Source: CAZSGN01 sp964606415
GTDB taxonomy: Bacteria > Bacteroidota > Bacteroidia > Bacteroidales > JBBRXJ01
Assembly (NCBI GenBank): GCA_964606415.1
Contig: CAZSGN010000003.1
Location: forward strand, 1 to 35,381
Direction: 5' to 3'
Length of the DNA: 35,381 bases
Shown here: one piece after another, positions 15,858 to 24,480 of the stretch
Layout: each line of letters opens with the position of its first letter
Position numbering within the stretch: the first letter of the stretch is position 1
Notes under the pieces: generated by a model
Told to the model about the DNA's origin: nothing
What the model saw: only the letters and a program-made list of their open reading frames with translations
The model's database searches: none
Position numbers and translations under genes: made by a program

Positions 15858-16688
15858 TTAACTTTTTCTCTTTCTACGCTCAACAATATAGCGATTTGAC
15901 TGCTTTTTAGGTTTCCTGGTTCGAAAACCTTTCGCTGACTTACCTGTCCTTGAACGCGGATGTCCACCAGAGGCCTTTCCTTCACCACCCCCCATAGGAT
16001 GGTCCACCGGATTCATAACAACCCCTCTTGTTCTGGGTCTTCTCCCCAACCAACGACTACGTCCAGCTTTTCCTGATCTTTCAAGTGCATGATCGGAATT
16101 AGAAACAATCCCAATAGTTGCTTTACATGTCACCAATACCATTCTTGATTCTCCGGAAGGCAATTTCAGGATTGCATATTTTCCCTCCCGTGACATCAGT
16201 TGGGCATAAGATCCTGCACTTCTGGCCATCATTGCACCCCGGCCAGGATTCATTTCAACGTTATGCACAACAGTACCAAGGGGGATATCAGACAAATAAA
16301 GAGCATTCCCTACTTCCGGCGCGACATTACGACCTGCTTTCACAGTCTGTCCAACTTCCAGTCCATTAGGGGCAATAATATATCTTTTTTCACCATCAGT
16401 ATATACAACCAACGCAATACGGGCATTTCTGTTCGGATCATACTCAATACTTTTAACACAGGCCTCCACATTCTCTTTATCCCTTTTAAAGTCGATAATC
16501 CTGTATTTCCTTTTATGCCCACCACCAAGATACCGTATCGTCATCCGGCCATTACTGTTTCTTCCACCTGTTTTATGAATAGGTTCCAGCAAAGATTTTT
16601 CCGGTTCACTACTAGTAATTTCTTCAAAAGAAGAAGCAATTTTATGTCTCTGTCCCGGTGTTACGGGTTTCATTTTTTTCACCGCCAT
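15858..16688 (-). CDS. rplB: Ribosomal protein uL2
   Basis: uL2 is a highly conserved 50S protein required for subunit joining and close to the peptidyl-transferase centre. I chose the ATG at 16688 (MAVKKMKPVTPGQRH, 276 residues) over a TTG two codons upstream. Seen: GRNSNGRMTIRYLGGGHKRK (about 42-61), LPLGT-type loop around SDIPLGTVVHNVEMNPGRGA, and MNPVDHPMGGGEGKASGGHP with the conserved histidine region near the C-terminus. It sits 9 nt after rplW. Confidence 0.97.
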   Translation of the reverse strand: MAVKKMKPVTPGQRHKIASSFEEITSSEPEKSLLEPIHKTGGRNSNGRMTIRYLGGGHKRKYRIIDFKRDKENVEACVKSIEYDPNRNARIALVVYTDGEKRYIIAPNGLEVGQTVKAGRNVAPEVGNALYLSDIPLGTVVHNVEMNPGRGAMMARSAGSYAQLMSREGKYAILKLPSGESRMVLVTCKATIGIVSNSDHALERSGKAGRSRWLGRRPRTRGVVMNPVDHPMGGGEGKASGGHPRSRTGKSAKGFRTRKPKKQSNRYIVERRKRKS

Positions 16689-16697
16689 AATCAATTC

Positions 16698-16988
16698 TTA
16701 TATGTTACTGTAAAAATCAATACTATCTCCATCCACGAGTGTAACAATCGCTTTTTTTGATGTATTTGTCCGTCCGGTAATCATGCCCCGTCTTGTAAAA
16801 CGGGATTTTGTTTTCCCAGCATAAATCATAGTATTTATACTCTTCACGGTAACCCCATACATATCTTCGACCGCTTTTCTAATTTGTAATTTATTAGCCT
16901 TTTTATCTACCATGAAACCATACTGGTTAAGGGCCTCTCCCTTTTCAGTCATTTTTTCGGTTACAATAGGTTTTATTAGTATATCCAT
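16698..16988 (-). CDS. rplW: Ribosomal protein uL23
   Basis: uL23 stands at the peptide exit and is the main docking site for trigger factor and SRP. The 96 residues include MDILIKPIVTEKMTEKGEAL at the start, YGFMVDKKANKLQIRKAVED, and MYGVTVKSINTMIYAGKTKS, the conserved order of the fold. It lies between rplD (15 nt away) and rplB. Confidence 0.97.
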   Translation of the reverse strand: MDILIKPIVTEKMTEKGEALNQYGFMVDKKANKLQIRKAVEDMYGVTVKSINTMIYAGKTKSRFTRRGMITGRTNTSKKAIVTLVDGDSIDFYSNI

Positions 16989-17003
16989 AACGCTCCCCTG
17001 TTG

Positions 17004-17627
17004 TTAATTTTTTTTCTGCAAATTCTCGATTGAAGATTCGCTAAACAATACAATTGATGAATTCATAATATCAAAGGTGTTCAACTCTGACAGGGTTACC
17101 ACTTTGACATTCTGTAAATTTCGGGCTGACAAATATATATTTTTATCCTGTTCAAATAAAACTAAAAGGCATTTTTTTTCGTTAAAGCCCAAATTATTTT
17201 GAATAGATACCATTTCTTTGGTTTTTGGCTGCTCCAGATTAAAATCCTCAACCACCCGGATATTATTATCTTTTGCCTTATAAGCAAGCGCAGATTTCCT
17301 GGCCAGTTGTTTCACTTTCTTGTTAAGTTTCATGGTATAATCTTTTGGCCTGGGCCCAAAAGTCCTTCCACCACCACGAAAGATAGGAGACCTTTTACTG
17401 CCAGCACGTGCAGTACCCGTCCCTTTTTGTTTTTTAATCTTTTTGGTGCTATAATTAATCTCACCACGTTCTTTGGTTTTGTGAGTGCCCTGGCGTTGAT
17501 TATTTTGATATCTCTTTACATCCAAATAAATTGCATGATCATTAGGTTCGATACCAAAAATCTCATTACTTAGGCTGATTTTTTTTCCACTTTCTTCGCC
17601 TGATATTTTCTGTACTTGTAGTTCCAT
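17004..17627 (-). CDS. rplD: Ribosomal protein uL4
   Basis: uL4 lines the exit tunnel through a long loop; in E. coli it also represses the S10 operon, a control not demonstrated for this phylum. The 207 residues include the loop region KKQKGTGTARAGSKRSPIFR (about 65-84) and GGGRTFGPRPKDYTMKLNKK, both diagnostic. Its ATG overlaps the rplC stop by one base (TAATG at 17625-17629), suggesting translational coupling. Confidence 0.97.
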   Translation of the reverse strand: MELQVQKISGEESGKKISLSNEIFGIEPNDHAIYLDVKRYQNNQRQGTHKTKERGEINYSTKKIKKQKGTGTARAGSKRSPIFRGGGRTFGPRPKDYTMKLNKKVKQLARKSALAYKAKDNNIRVVEDFNLEQPKTKEMVSIQNNLGFNEKKCLLVLFEQDKNIYLSARNLQNVKVVTLSELNTFDIMNSSIVLFSESSIENLQKKN

Positions 17628-18247
17628 TATTTTTCGATAATTAGATATGATCCTTTATATCCTGGGACTGCACCTTTAACAAGAATTAAATTATGCTCGG
17701 GAATCACTTTCATGATTTGAAGATTCATAACCTTATTCTTTTTATCTCCAGTTTGCCCTGCCATTCTTATCCCTTTAAATACCCTGGAAGGATAAGAAGA
17801 TCCACCCAGCGATCCCGGTGCCCGATTCCGGTCATGCTGACCATGTGTTTGGTCATTAACTCCTGCGAATCCGTGACGTTTAACAACGCCCTGAAAACCT
17901 TTTCCTTTAGAAATACCACCTACATCAACCCATTTAGCATCTTCAAAAATACCAACCCCAATTTCATCACCTAATTTGACGCTTTCAATATTATAGTCTC
18001 TAAACTCGACAATTTTCCTTTTAGGGCTTGATTTAGCAGCTTTAAAGTGACCTGACAAAGCTTTGGTTGTTTGCTTTTCTTTTTTGTCACCAAAAGCGAG
18101 TTGAACAGCTTCATAACCATCATTATCTTTGGTCCTAATCTGTGTTACAGTACAAGGTCCGGCTTCAATGACTGTACATGGAACATTTTTGCCTTCATCA
18201 GTGAAGACAGATGTCATTCCTATTTTTTTTCCTATTAATCCAGGCAT
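17627..18247 (-). CDS. rplC: Ribosomal protein uL3
   Basis: uL3 is an initiator of 50S assembly and reaches the peptidyl-transferase centre. The 206 residues contain MPGLIGKKIGMTSVFTDEGK at the start and the signature GVVKRHGFAGVNDQTHGQHD (about 120-139), then RAPGSLGGSSYPSRVFKGIR and MAGQTGDKKNKVMNLQ. The stop codon overlaps the rplD start. It follows rpsJ by 18 nt. Confidence 0.98.
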   Translation of the reverse strand: MPGLIGKKIGMTSVFTDEGKNVPCTVIEAGPCTVTQIRTKDNDGYEAVQLAFGDKKEKQTTKALSGHFKAAKSSPKRKIVEFRDYNIESVKLGDEIGVGIFEDAKWVDVGGISKGKGFQGVVKRHGFAGVNDQTHGQHDRNRAPGSLGGSSYPSRVFKGIRMAGQTGDKKNKVMNLQIMKVIPEHNLILVKGAVPGYKGSYLIIEK

Positions 18248-18265
18248 TTTATAATAATTTACTGA

Positions 18266-18574
18266 TTACACTTTAATTTCAACCTCAACCCCACTTGGTA
18301 ATTCTAACTTCATCAACGCATCAATGGTTTTAGGAGTCGAACTGTAGATGTCAAGCAATCTTTTATAAGCACACAATTGAAACTGTTCACGTGCTTTTTT
18401 ATTCACAAAAGGAGATCTTAAAACAGTATACACCCTTTTATGAGTAGGTAAAGGTATCGGCCCACTTACAATGGACCCTGTTGACTTAACCGTCTTCACG
18501 ATTTTTTCTGCCGATTTATCAACCAGGTTATGGTCATACGACTTTAGTTTAATTCGAATCTTTTGATTACTCAT
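18266..18574 (-). CDS. rpsJ: Ribosomal protein uS10
   Basis: uS10 is a 30S head protein, also known as NusE for its part in antitermination. The 102 residues show KIRIKLKSYDHNLVDKSAEK, then GPIPLPTHKRVYTVLRSPFV, which is the hallmark loop, and LPSGVEVEIKV at the end. It follows fusA by 12 nt, with no tuf gene between them. Confidence 0.98.
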   Translation of the reverse strand: MSNQKIRIKLKSYDHNLVDKSAEKIVKTVKSTGSIVSGPIPLPTHKRVYTVLRSPFVNKKAREQFQLCAYKRLLDIYSSTPKTIDALMKLELPSGVEVEIKV

Positions 18575-18586
18575 AGTTCATTATCA

Positions 18587-20689
18587 TTAAGCCATTGAAA
18601 CATCAACATTTAATTTATCAAGTATATCTTTTGCTACTTCCTTAGGTACCTCTTCATAATGCGAAAATTCCATGTGTGAAGTTGCCCTTCCAGAAGTAAT
18701 TGTCCTCAATACAGTAACATAACCAAAATTCTCTGCCAAAGGCACTTTTGCTTTAATAACCCTGGCACCCGATTTTGATTCCATTCCTTCAACCTGACCA
18801 CGACGTTTATTGAAATCGGAAATCACATCACCCATATATTCTTCAGGAGTGGTTACTTCAGCTTTCATTATAGGTTCGAGCAGAACTGGTTTTGCTTTCG
18901 CTGCAGCCTTTTTAAATCCATTCCTGGCAGCAACTTCAAAAGAAAGCTGATCAGAATCGACATCATGGTAAGAGCCATCTTTCAAGGTAACCTTTAATGA
19001 CTCTACCGGATATCCGGCTAAGGGACCATTATGTAAAGCCTCCTTAAAACCTTTTTCAACAGAAGGAATAAATTCTTTAGGAATGTTACCTCCTTTTATT
19101 TCGTTAACAAATTCCAATCCTTCCTTACCATGATCCGTAGGCTCTAAAACGAAATCGATATCGGCAAATTTACCACGCCCACCAGTTTGTTTTTTAAAGA
19201 CTTCACGATAATGGACAGGTTCTGTAATTCTTTCTTTATAAGAAACCTTGGGCTGTCCTTTGTTGCATTCTATTTTAAATTCTCTCTTCAAGCGATCCAC
19301 CAGAACCTCCAGATGCAACTCACCCATTCCATTGATAACTGTCTGCCCGGTCTCTTCATCAAAATTAGTCTGAAAAGTCGGATCTTCCTCTTCGAGTTTA
19401 TGAAGGGCATTCCCCAGCTTATCAATATCTTGTTTAGTTTTAGGCTCAATCACGATACTAATTACCGGCTCGGGGAATTTCATCGTTTCCAATGTTACAT
19501 GATTTTTAAGATCACATAAAGTATCACCTGTCCGGACATCTTTTAACCCTACAATTCCGCAAATATCACCTGCCCCGATCTCTTCTTTGGCAATCTGCTT
19601 ATTGGCATGCATCTGATATAACCTGGTTACCCGATCTTTTTTACCGGTTCTGGGATTAAACACATGTGAGCCGGACATGACTTTACCAGAATAAATCCTT
19701 GTATAAGCAAGTTTTCCCACAAAAGGGTCTGTCGCAATTTTAAAAACCAAACCAGCCAGTGGCCCATCCGTTTCAGGTTTACGAATAACCTCTTCATCCG
19801 TATCAGGTTTTACCCCTTTAATACCTTCTACATCAACAGGACTGGGCAAATAAATACAAACAGCATCCAATAATCGTTGCACCCCTTTATTTTTAAAAGC
19901 TGACCCACACATCACTGGAATAATTGTCAAATCAATCGTTGCTTTGCGGATCACATCCATCATCTCTTCTGGTGTAATAGAATCAGGATCTTCAAAAAAT
20001 TTCTCCATCAAGCCCTCATCATGTTCAGCAACAGCTTCCACCAACTTCTCTCGCCATTCGTTAGCTTCATCTTTAAGGTTATCCGGAATTTCCACAAGAT
20101 CATAATGCGTTCCCAAATCCTTATCATCCCTCCATACTACGGCTTTATTTTCAATAAGATCCACAATACCCTGAAAAGATTCTTCACTCCCAATGGGGAT
20201 TTGAATAGGAATAGCATTGTGTCCCATTCTTTCCTTAATCTGGCCAACGACATTATAGAAGTCTGCGCCAACCCGATCCATTTTATTAACAAATGCAATT
20301 CTCGGCACCTCATACTTATCAGCCTGTCTCCACACAGTTTCCGTTTGTGGCTCAACACCTCCTACCGCACAAAAAACACCAATGGCTCCATCAAGTACGC
20401 GCAATGACCTCTCTACCTCCACAGTAAAATCAACGTGCCCAGGAGTATCAATAATATTGATCTTATATTTTTCTTTATTATAATCCCAGAAAGTAGTTGT
20501 TGCAGCAGAAGTAATTGTTATTCCACGCTCCTGCTCCTGAACCATCCAGTCCATCGTTGCCGCACCATCATGCACCTCACCAAGCTTGTGAGTAATACCG
20601 GTATAATAGAGTATCCGCTCTGTTGTAGTAGTTTTACCGGCATCAATATGTGACATGATCCCAATATTTCTCGTTAACTTCAAATTCAT
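18587..20689 (-). CDS. fusA: Elongation factor G
   Basis: EF-G drives tRNA-mRNA translocation with GTP hydrolysis and recycles ribosomes with RRF. The 700 residues have every GTPase motif: P-loop SHIDAGKT (13-20), RGITI (55-59) with the switch I Thr58, DTPGH (81-85) with catalytic His85, and NKMD (135-138). Domains II-V follow, with GRGKFADIDFVLEP in domain IV and the C-terminal FGYVTVLRTITSGRATSHME. It is part of the str operon between rpsG and rpsJ. Compare the paralogue at 21895-24045, which has lost the catalytic residues. Confidence 0.98.
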   Translation of the reverse strand: MNLKLTRNIGIMSHIDAGKTTTTERILYYTGITHKLGEVHDGAATMDWMVQEQERGITITSAATTTFWDYNKEKYKINIIDTPGHVDFTVEVERSLRVLDGAIGVFCAVGGVEPQTETVWRQADKYEVPRIAFVNKMDRVGADFYNVVGQIKERMGHNAIPIQIPIGSEESFQGIVDLIENKAVVWRDDKDLGTHYDLVEIPDNLKDEANEWREKLVEAVAEHDEGLMEKFFEDPDSITPEEMMDVIRKATIDLTIIPVMCGSAFKNKGVQRLLDAVCIYLPSPVDVEGIKGVKPDTDEEVIRKPETDGPLAGLVFKIATDPFVGKLAYTRIYSGKVMSGSHVFNPRTGKKDRVTRLYQMHANKQIAKEEIGAGDICGIVGLKDVRTGDTLCDLKNHVTLETMKFPEPVISIVIEPKTKQDIDKLGNALHKLEEEDPTFQTNFDEETGQTVINGMGELHLEVLVDRLKREFKIECNKGQPKVSYKERITEPVHYREVFKKQTGGRGKFADIDFVLEPTDHGKEGLEFVNEIKGGNIPKEFIPSVEKGFKEALHNGPLAGYPVESLKVTLKDGSYHDVDSDQLSFEVAARNGFKKAAAKAKPVLLEPIMKAEVTTPEEYMGDVISDFNKRRGQVEGMESKSGARVIKAKVPLAENFGYVTVLRTITSGRATSHMEFSHYEEVPKEVAKDILDKLNVDVSMA

Positions 20690-20725
20690 CTTTATATCTT
20701 TCTTAACTCCTTTTAAGGATTTAAC

Positions 20726-21202
20726 TTAAAACCTAAAATGGGCAAACGCTTTATTTGCGTCTGCCATCCGGTGCATTTCTTCTTTTCTTTTGAAAGCAGC
20801 ACCTTCCTCATTATATGCAGCGAGAATTTCGGCAGCCAGCTTTTCAGCCATTCCTTTACCAGCTCTTGATCTGGCAAACCTCACCATATTTCTCATGCTA
20901 ATTGTCTTTTTCCGCTCAGGTCTGACTTCCCGGGGCACCTGGAAAGTAGCCCCACCAACCCGGCGACTTTTAACCTCCACCTGCGGAGTAATATTTTCCA
21001 ACGCTTTTTTCCAAATATCAAGAGCTGATTCTTCTGTGTTTTTCTTCCTCTCTTCAACAAGTTCAATAGCTTTATAGAAAATTTTAAATGCCACACTTTT
21101 TTTTCCATCTAACATCATCGAGTTAACGAATCTTGTTACAAGTGGATCTTTAAATTTTGGATCCGGGGTTATAGTCCTTTTCTTAGTTACTGTCTTTCTC
21201 AT
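20726..21202 (-). CDS. rpsG: Ribosomal protein uS7
   Basis: uS7 initiates assembly of the 30S head and contacts the E-site tRNA. In E. coli it is the translational repressor of the str operon. The 158 residues include DPKFKDPLVTRFVNSMMLDG (about 14-33), VKSRRVGGATFQVPREVRPE, and KRKEEMHRMADANKAFAHFR at the end. It lies between rpsL (13 nt away) and fusA (36 nt away). Confidence 0.98.
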   Translation of the reverse strand: MRKTVTKKRTITPDPKFKDPLVTRFVNSMMLDGKKSVAFKIFYKAIELVEERKKNTEESALDIWKKALENITPQVEVKSRRVGGATFQVPREVRPERKKTISMRNMVRFARSRAGKGMAEKLAAEILAAYNEEGAAFKRKEEMHRMADANKAFAHFRF

Positions 21203-21215
21203 AATTCAACCTGGA

Positions 21216-21590
21216 TTATTTTTTAGGTTTTTTAGTACCATATTTTGAACGTCTCTGTGATCTCCCGTCAACGCCTGAAGCATCCAAAGCTCCTCTGATA
21301 AGGTGATAACGAACGCCAGGCAAATCTTTCACCCTTCCTCCCCGAATTAACACAATTGAATGTTCCTGCAAATTATGACCTTCTCCCGGAATATACGCAT
21401 TCACCTCTTTTCCATTGGTCAAACGGACTCTTGCAACTTTTCTCATTGCCGAATTTGGCTTTTTAGGTGTTGTTGTGTAAACCCTTACACAAACACCTCT
21501 TCGCTGAGGGCAAGCATCCAGTGCAGGTGCCTTTTTCTTTTCAACGATTTTTTTCCGTCCTTTTCTTACTAATTGTTGTATCGTTGGCAT
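21216..21590 (-). CDS. rpsL: Ribosomal protein uS12
   Basis: uS12 is at the decoding centre and controls accuracy. It is 124 residues long. TTPKKPNSAMRK (about 40-51) and RGGRVKDLPGVRYHLIRG (83-100) carry the lysines (43/44 and 88) whose mutation gives streptomycin resistance elsewhere. They are wild type here, so no such resistance is predicted. Asp89, the usual methylthiolation site, is also present. It is the first gene of the whole ribosomal transcription unit, about 50 nt downstream of a clear promoter. Confidence 0.98.
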   Translation of the reverse strand: MPTIQQLVRKGRKKIVEKKKAPALDACPQRRGVCVRVYTTTPKKPNSAMRKVARVRLTNGKEVNAYIPGEGHNLQEHSIVLIRGGRVKDLPGVRYHLIRGALDASGVDGRSQRRSKYGTKKPKK

Positions 21591-21639
21591 ATGTTTAAAA
21601 ATTAAATTTTATTCTTATTTGTTATTTAAAACGGGGACG

Positions 21640-21670
21640 CAAAGGTATTCTTTTTTTTTATTTATCACAA
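21640..21670 (-). promoter_or_regulatory. Promoter of the str-S10-spc-alpha cluster
   Basis: On the minus strand, TTG (21668-21670) is followed after 20 nt by TACCTTTG (21640-21647). This fits the Bacteroidota housekeeping promoter: -33 TTG, 19-21 nt, -7 TAnnTTTG. The spacer is almost pure A/T. The -7 box ends 49 nt upstream of the rpsL ATG, leaving a short A/T-rich leader with no clear structure. Confidence 0.8.
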
Positions 21671-21818
21671 CAGGTAACTGAAAATTATTTAATTATCTTT
21701 TTAATCATATCACGCTAACAATGCTATCATTCGCATTTGATTTGGGTTATAAAGGAAAAAAGATTTTAAAAAAAAATACTGACAAGATTCAATTATAACC
21801 TGTTAAGTCTTATTGATA

Positions 21819-21848
21819 TTGATTCTTAGTATAAAAATATTACATTTG
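21819..21848 (+). promoter_or_regulatory. Promoter of the EF-G2 gene
   Basis: TTG (21819-21821) is followed after 19 nt by TACATTTG (21841-21848), a full match to the Bacteroidota TTG / TAnnTTTG promoter. The -7 box ends 46 nt before the ATG at 21895. The leader is A/T-rich, with an A-rich stretch and no Shine-Dalgarno sequence just before the start, as is common in this phylum. Confidence 0.8.
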
Positions 21849-21894
21849 TAACTACCATTAATTTTGCTTTTCAAAAATTTAATTTTAAAAGAAA

Positions 21895-24045
21895 ATGAAA
21901 ACGTACCAAACAAATCAAATCAAGAATGTTTGCCTGATGGGCAATTCGGGTTCCGGTAAAACAATTCTCGCAGAAACAATTTTATTTAATACTGATGCCA
22001 TTCAACGAAGGGGCGAAGTAGAAAGCAAGAATACCGTTTCAGATTTTAAGGACATTGAGCAGACTAATGGCAACTCTATTTTCTCATCAGTCATGTTCAC
22101 GGAATATAATAACTACAAGATTAACATTCTTGACAACCCAGGTTTGGATGATTTTGTTAATGGTGTAATCTCTTCACTAAGAGTATCTGAATCGGGAGTT
22201 ATGCTGATTAATGCCGGGAATGGTGTTGAAGTAGGCACAACTATTCATAGTCGTCATGCTGAGCGATTCAATAAACCAATGGTATTCGGAATCAATCAAC
22301 TTGATCATGAAAAGGCAAACTTTGACACCACCATAGAACAATTAAAAGAACACTACCCAGGCAAAATTGTTATTACTCAGTACCCTGTCAATGCAGGTCC
22401 TGATTTTAACAGCATCATAGATCTTCTTGCTATGAAGATGTATGAATATTCGGCAGATGGCAAGTTCGAAGAGAAAGAAATTCCTGATAGTGAAAAAGAC
22501 CGGGCTGAGGAACTTCATGCAGAGTTGATTGAAAAAACAGCTGAAACAGATGAAACCCTTATGGAAAAATTCTTTGAAGAAGAAACTTTAACCGAGGAAG
22601 AAATGCAAAAAGGATTAAACGAAGGGGTGAAAAACCGTGCGCTATACCCTGTTGTTTGCCTTTCTGCTAAAAAAAATGTAGGTATTAACCGCTTACTTGA
22701 CTTCATCACCAATGTTACTCCTTCCCCTTCTGATATGCCAGGGGAAACAAATAGTGAAGGACAAGAAATTCCATTCGATTCTTCGGGCACACCAGCTGCC
22801 TTCGTTTTTAAAACATCCTATGAAAGTCATGTGGGAGAAGTTTATTACATGAAAATCATATCCGGAAAATTCACAGAAGGCATGGATATTAACAATGTAA
22901 ATACCAGTAATAAAGAGCGATTATCTCAGATTTATGTTTCACTAGGCAAAACCAGAGAAAAGATCAGCGAAGCAGTTGCAGGGGATATAATTGCCACCGT
23001 AAAGATGAAAGGCACCAAAACAGGGCACACTCTTCTTGCTTCCGGGAACTGGACTTTCCCGAAAACAGAATATCCAGAACCTAAATTCAGAGCAGCTATC
23101 AGGCCTATTAATGATGGAGAAGAAGAAAAACTAGGATCCTCACTCACCCAATACCAGTTAGAAGACCCCACCATCCAGGTTGAATATTCTAAAGAACTAA
23201 AGCAAATTATCATTCATGGGCAAGGTGAATATCATCTAGACATTCTTAAATGGCATCTGGACAACATCTACAAAGTCGAGACCGAATATTATCCTCCCAA
23301 AATCCCCTACAGGGAAACCATAACCAAGCCAGCGCAAGCCGATTACCGCCATAAAAAACAATCAGGTGGAGCAGGGCAGTTTGGTGAAGTTCACATGATT
23401 ATAGAACCTCACAGCGATGATGCCGAAGACCCTAAGATGTTTAATATTAATGGTAAAGAAATAAAGATATCCATCCGTAACAAAGAAGAGCATCCATTAG
23501 CATGGGGCGGCAAATTGGTTTTTTACAATTGTATCGTAGGAGGATCCATTGATGCCCGTTTTCTGCCAGCAATCCTTAAAGGTGTCATGGAAAAAATTGA
23601 AGAAGGCCCTTTAACTGGCTCTTATGCCAGGGACATCCGGGTTTATGTTTATGATGGAAAGATGCACCCTGTTGACTCCAATGAGATATCATTTAAATTA
23701 GCAGGAAGAAATGCTTTTAGCACAGCCTTTAAAAATGCAGGTCCAAAAATCATGGAACCCATTTATGATATTCAGGTATTGGTACCATCTGATGCTATGG
23801 GGGATGTTATGAGTGACTTACAGGGCAGAAGAGCTATTGTCCAGGGTATGTCAAGCGATGGCGGTTACGAAAAAATTTCCGCAAAAGTCCCTTTGTCGGA
23901 AATGGGAAAATATTCTACTGCGCTTAATTCATTAACCAGTGGCCGGGCTATGTTTAATATGCAGTTCTCCGAATACCAGCAGGTGCCCCCTGATATCCAG
24001 GAAAACCTGATTAAAGAATTTGAAAACAAAGAAGAAGAAGAATAA
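21895..24045 (+). CDS. EF-G paralogue (EF-G2 type) with degenerate GTPase site
   Basis: The 716 residues have the full five-domain EF-G layout. Domain IV shows GGAGQFGEVHMIIEP and the C-terminal part shows the TSGRAMFNMQFSEYQQVP stretch. The G domain differs sharply from true EF-G. The P-loop is GNSGSGKT (16-23) and remains plausible. Switch I RGITI is replaced by NGNSI (58-62). DTPGH is DNPGL (80-84), so the catalytic histidine is Leu84. NKxD is NQLD (134-137). An acidic stretch (FFEEETLTEEEMQK) lies further on. The Bacteroides paralogue EF-G2 is reported to support translation without GTP hydrolysis and to matter for fitness in the gut. The substitutions here suggest the same class, which is an inference. 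It has its own promoter, is divergent from the str operon, and ends at a strong terminator. Confidence 0.88.
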   Translation: MKTYQTNQIKNVCLMGNSGSGKTILAETILFNTDAIQRRGEVESKNTVSDFKDIEQTNGNSIFSSVMFTEYNNYKINILDNPGLDDFVNGVISSLRVSESGVMLINAGNGVEVGTTIHSRHAERFNKPMVFGINQLDHEKANFDTTIEQLKEHYPGKIVITQYPVNAGPDFNSIIDLLAMKMYEYSADGKFEEKEIPDSEKDRAEELHAELIEKTAETDETLMEKFFEEETLTEEEMQKGLNEGVKNRALYPVVCLSAKKNVGINRLLDFITNVTPSPSDMPGETNSEGQEIPFDSSGTPAAFVFKTSYESHVGEVYYMKIISGKFTEGMDINNVNTSNKERLSQIYVSLGKTREKISEAVAGDIIATVKMKGTKTGHTLLASGNWTFPKTEYPEPKFRAAIRPINDGEEEKLGSSLTQYQLEDPTIQVEYSKELKQIIIHGQGEYHLDILKWHLDNIYKVETEYYPPKIPYRETITKPAQADYRHKKQSGGAGQFGEVHMIIEPHSDDAEDPKMFNINGKEIKISIRNKEEHPLAWGGKLVFYNCIVGGSIDARFLPAILKGVMEKIEEGPLTGSYARDIRVYVYDGKMHPVDSNEISFKLAGRNAFSTAFKNAGPKIMEPIYDIQVLVPSDAMGDVMSDLQGRRAIVQGMSSDGGYEKISAKVPLSEMGKYSTALNSLTSGRAMFNMQFSEYQQVPPDIQENLIKEFENKEEEE

Positions 24046-24060
24046 AAATCTTCCTTGCTC

Positions 24061-24101
24061 AAAAAAAGGTTGCCTGTAATAATACGGGCAACCTTTTTTT
24101 T
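24061..24101 (+). terminator. Rho-independent terminator after the EF-G2 gene
   Basis: GGTTGCC (24068-24074) pairs with GGCAACC (24087-24093), extended inward by a U-G and a G-C pair, with an 8-nt A/T loop. Seven A precede the stem and eight T follow it, so it can act on both strands. It starts 15 nt after the stop codon. Confidence 0.88.
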
Positions 24102-24391
24102 ATTTCCGGCACCAACAGTAATCATTTGTTGATTTTTGACAATAAATTAAACCGACCCATGACAAAAATACAAAACACACACGGGGATGATTATTGCATA
24201 CCTGGTAGTTATATCAATATCAGGCAAATATCATTATGACAAGCTCCATATGGCCATTAAGAAATAAAAAACAAACATATAACCCCCAAATTAAGCAACT
24301 TTTATCAAAAATCGCTTAAACAACCTACCCCATTTTTTTCAGGGACTAAGAGGTGTTCGTCCATATAATGTCCACTACCTTCGTTATGCTT

Positions 24392-24437
24392 GTCCCAAAA
24401 TTGCTCATTTACACCAATAAATTCCGCATTTTGGGAC
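24392..24437. repeat. Imperfect inverted repeat in intergenic DNA
   Basis: GTCCCAAAATTGC at 24392-24404 and GCATTTTGGGAC at 24426-24437 can pair over 12 bp with one bulged T, leaving a 21-nt loop. No T-run follows, so a terminator is unlikely. A further short pair, TGTTCG near 24353 and CGAACA near 24455, could enclose it. It could be an RNA structure or the remnant of a small mobile element. Confidence 0.5.
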
Positions 24438-24480
24438 TTCGCAAGCCTCGTTATCGAACATGATGATCCAAAACTTGCGT

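Larger units (their letters stand above)
21591..21894. other. Divergent intergenic region between rpsL and the EF-G2 gene
   Basis: These 304 nt separate two translation genes read in opposite directions. They hold one consensus promoter for each side. Between the two -33 elements lie about 150 nt of A/T-rich DNA (21671-21818) in which I see no gene, RNA structure or repeat. An upstream activating or UP-like role of the A/T-rich stretch is possible but unsupported. Confidence 0.7.

Noticed and set aside
16200..16760. 186-codon open frame on the plus strand over rplB and rplW
   Set aside because: It is antisense to two certain ribosomal genes and its translation looks like no protein family; long antisense frames are common in highly biased genes.
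18575..18586. Missing tuf gene between fusA and rpsJ, and missing adk between secY and map
   Set aside because: As far as I recall both arrangements are ordinary for Bacteroidota, and no remnant of either gene is visible, so this is not evidence of deletion.
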